From the NCBI GenBank assembly GCA_004535795.1, contig SPIA01000001.1, positions 1,034,604 to 1,078,493 on the forward strand: a DNA stretch of 43,890 nt. Reading direction: 5' to 3'. This document shows, one piece after another, positions 42,431-43,890 of this stretch (positions are counted from its first letter, which is position 1; each line of letters begins with the position of its first letter). The translations under genes and the position numbers were made by a program. The notes below the pieces were generated by a model. That model ran no database searches. It was given only the letters and a program-made list of their open reading frames with translations, and was not told the DNA's origin. The stretch is from Gammaproteobacteria bacterium LSUCC0057 (GTDB taxonomy: Bacteria; Pseudomonadota; Gammaproteobacteria; Pseudomonadales; Porticoccaceae).

Positions 42431-43890
42431 TCAACCCAGCTCGTCGTCGGCGACGAAGTACTTGGGGTCTTCAATAACATTGACCTCCACCATCGCTCCA
42501 GCGCGCTTTAACAGTCGCCGGCACTCATCGCTCAAATGGACCAAGTGCAAGGTTTTGCCAGCTGCCACATAGCGGTCGGCTAGCGCATCGATCGCCTCTA
42601 AACCGGAGTGGTCGGCGACCCGCGAGCGGGCAAAATCGATGATCACATCTTGGTTGTCTACAGCCGGGTTAAAGGCCTGCGAAAAAGAGGTGACCGAACC
42701 AAAAAAGAGCGGCCCGGTGACCGCATAGACGGTCGAACCTTTGTGGTCCTCGCGGCTCTCAATACGGATATGTTTGGCGTGCTCCCAAGCAAACACCAGT
42801 GCCGAGACAATCACCCCAACCACTACCGCAACCGCCAGATCAGTGGCGACGGTAACCGCCGAAACCAGCACAATAACCAGCGCATCGCTGCGCGGAATTT
42901 TGCCAATAATGCGAAAACTACTCCATTCAAAGGTGCCTATCACCACCACAAACATCACCCCGATCAGCGCCGCGATAGGAATCTGCTCAATCAGCGGCGA
43001 AGCAAACAGAATAAATGCCAGCAGGCAGAGCGCCGCAGTGATCCCGGAGAGTCGACCGCGCCCGCCAGAATTAATGTTGATCATACTCTGGCCGATCATG
43101 GCGCAGCCGCCCATACCGCCAAAAAAACCGGTGGCGATATTGGCGATGCCCTGGGCACGGCACTCGCGGTTGCCGCGGCCGCGAGTCTCGGTCACTTCGT
43201 CGATCAGCCGCAGCGTCAGCAGCGACTCAATCAAGCCGATCGCCGCCAGCACCAGCGCGTAGGGAAAGATTATCGTCAGTGTCTCGAAGGTATACGGCAC
43301 CGCTGGGATCGAGAAGCTCGGCAAGCCGCCCTTGATCGAGGCGACATCACCGACCACCCGGGTCTCAATACCAAAGTAGATCACCGCCACACTGACCGCC
43401 ACAATCGCCGCCAGCGATGACGGAATAGCGGTGGTGATGCGCGGCAAGAGATAGATAATAGCCATAGTCGCCGCCACCAGCAAAAGTAGGTTGCTCATGG
43501 CACTGCCCTGCAGCCAGGCGACATCGACGATGGTGCCGGCCAACGCCGTATCCGCCAGCCAACCGGGCTCACCGGCGACGCCAAACTGATTGAGCTGGGC
43601 GAGGAATATGACAATGGCCAAGCCGTTGACAAAACCGAGCATCACCGGGTGCGGCACCATGCGGATAAACTTGCCCAGCTTAAACCAACCGGCCAGTAGC
43701 TGCAGAAAGCCCATCAGTACTACAGTAATAAACAAGTACTCGACGCCGTGGTCGGCGACCAGCGCCACCATCACCACCGCCAGCGCCCCAGTAGCGCCTG
43801 AGATCATGCCGGGACGACCGCCCATCACGGCGGTGATAAGACCGACCATGAAGGCCGCGTAAAGGCCGACCAGCGGTTCGACACCGGCGA
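42431..43890 (-). CDS. SulP-family anion permease with STAS domain (5' end beyond window)
   Basis: A SulP (SLC26-like) permease whose N-terminus lies past the right edge; the frame is open to the last base and begins [17 protein letters not shown], a region that sits inside the first helices of SulP proteins. About 485 residues are visible. [17 protein letters not shown] is the SulP substrate-site signature, [20 protein letters not shown] follows, and the C-terminal ~110 residues form a STAS domain ([20 protein letters not shown]). Members carry sulphate, bicarbonate or dicarboxylates; the substrate is not shown. It converges with tatC with a 2-bp gap. A start inside the window at 43849 would delete a core helix and is rejected. 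Confidence 0.93.
   Translation of the reverse strand, partial: AGVEPLVGLYAAFMVGLITAVMGGRPGMISGATGALAVVMVALVADHGVEYLFITVVLMGFLQLLAGWFKLGKFIRMVPHPVMLGFVNGLAIVIFLAQLNQFGVAGEPGWLADTALAGTIVDVAWLQGSAMSNLLLLVAATMAIIYLLPRITTAIPSSLAAIVAVSVAVIYFGIETRVVGDVASIKGGLPSFSIPAVPYTFETLTIIFPYALVLAAIGLIESLLTLRLIDEVTETRGRGNRECRAQGIANIATGFFGGMGGCAMIGQSMININSGGRGRLSGITAALCLLAFILFASPLIEQIPIAALIGVMFVVVIGTFEWSSFRIIGKIPRSDALVIVLVSAVTVATDLAVAVVVGVIVSALVFAWEHAKHIRIESREDHKGSTVYAVTGPLFFGSVTSFSQAFNPAVDNQDVIIDFARSRVADHSGLEAIDALADRYVAAGKTLHLVHLSDECRRLLKRAGAMVEVNVIEDPKYFVADDELG

Noticed and set aside
42608-43420. A 270-residue plus-strand frame opposite the SulP gene.
   Set aside because: Low-complexity Arg/His/Gln-rich reverse reading of a clear permease gene.

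Overview
The window looks like chromosomal DNA of a marine-type gammaproteobacterium of the Cellvibrionales/Pseudomonadales kind. Three things point there: the Pseudomonas-style order ubiE-ubiJ-ubiB-hisI-hisE-tatABC, an hslVU-DUF971 pair, and a beta-glucan (laminarin-type) utilisation locus built around a TonB-dependent receptor. Genes are dense and several neighbours overlap or nearly touch. No transposase, integrase, phage gene or CRISPR array was seen. The genus is not determined.

Left part (1-11.7 kb, all minus strand). A RimK-like ATP-grasp protein is cut by the left edge. Next comes a saccharide locus transcribed right to left: TonB-dependent receptor (TIGR01782 type), GH3 beta-glucosidase with a signal peptide, SGLT-type sodium/sugar symporter, and secreted GH16 beta-1,3-glucanase. 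The implied route is cleavage of beta-glucan outside the cell, TonB-driven uptake of oligosaccharides, trimming to glucose in the periplasm by GH3, and Na+-coupled import. A LytS/LytTR two-component pair sits directly upstream and is a candidate regulator.

Middle (11.7-25.3 kb). A tRNA-Arg(ACG) gene has a strong stringent-type promoter. It is followed by about three ~217-bp tandem repeats, each carrying the last 19 bp of the tRNA plus a copy of its terminator. The arrangement recalls the rtT repeats of the E. coli tyrT operon and is the most unusual structure in the window. Beyond it lie ompW (with two FNR/Anr-like boxes upstream), a bolA-family gene divergent from argS, a lipoprotein M1 aminopeptidase, a PutP-type symporter, ttcA divergent from bioA, an Smr-domain gene with a beta-carbonic anhydrase, a TauE/SafE permease, and an ABC ATPase coupled to a nitroreductase.

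Right part (26-43.9 kb). A MaoC-like double-hotdog gene is divergent from a PreP-like M16 protease. The protease heads a run with a hotdog thioesterase, a second TonB-dependent receptor and a SnoaL-like protein. hslVU follows behind a recognisable sigma-32 promoter, then a DUF971 gene, an OlsF-like two-domain acyltransferase, ubiE-ubiJ-ubiB (ubiquinone), hisI-hisE (histidine) and tatABC (twin-arginine export). A SulP-type anion permease with a STAS domain converges on tatC and runs off the right edge.

Most functional calls rest on recognising family motifs by eye. Substrate specificities, promoter calls and the meaning of the repeat array are inference.
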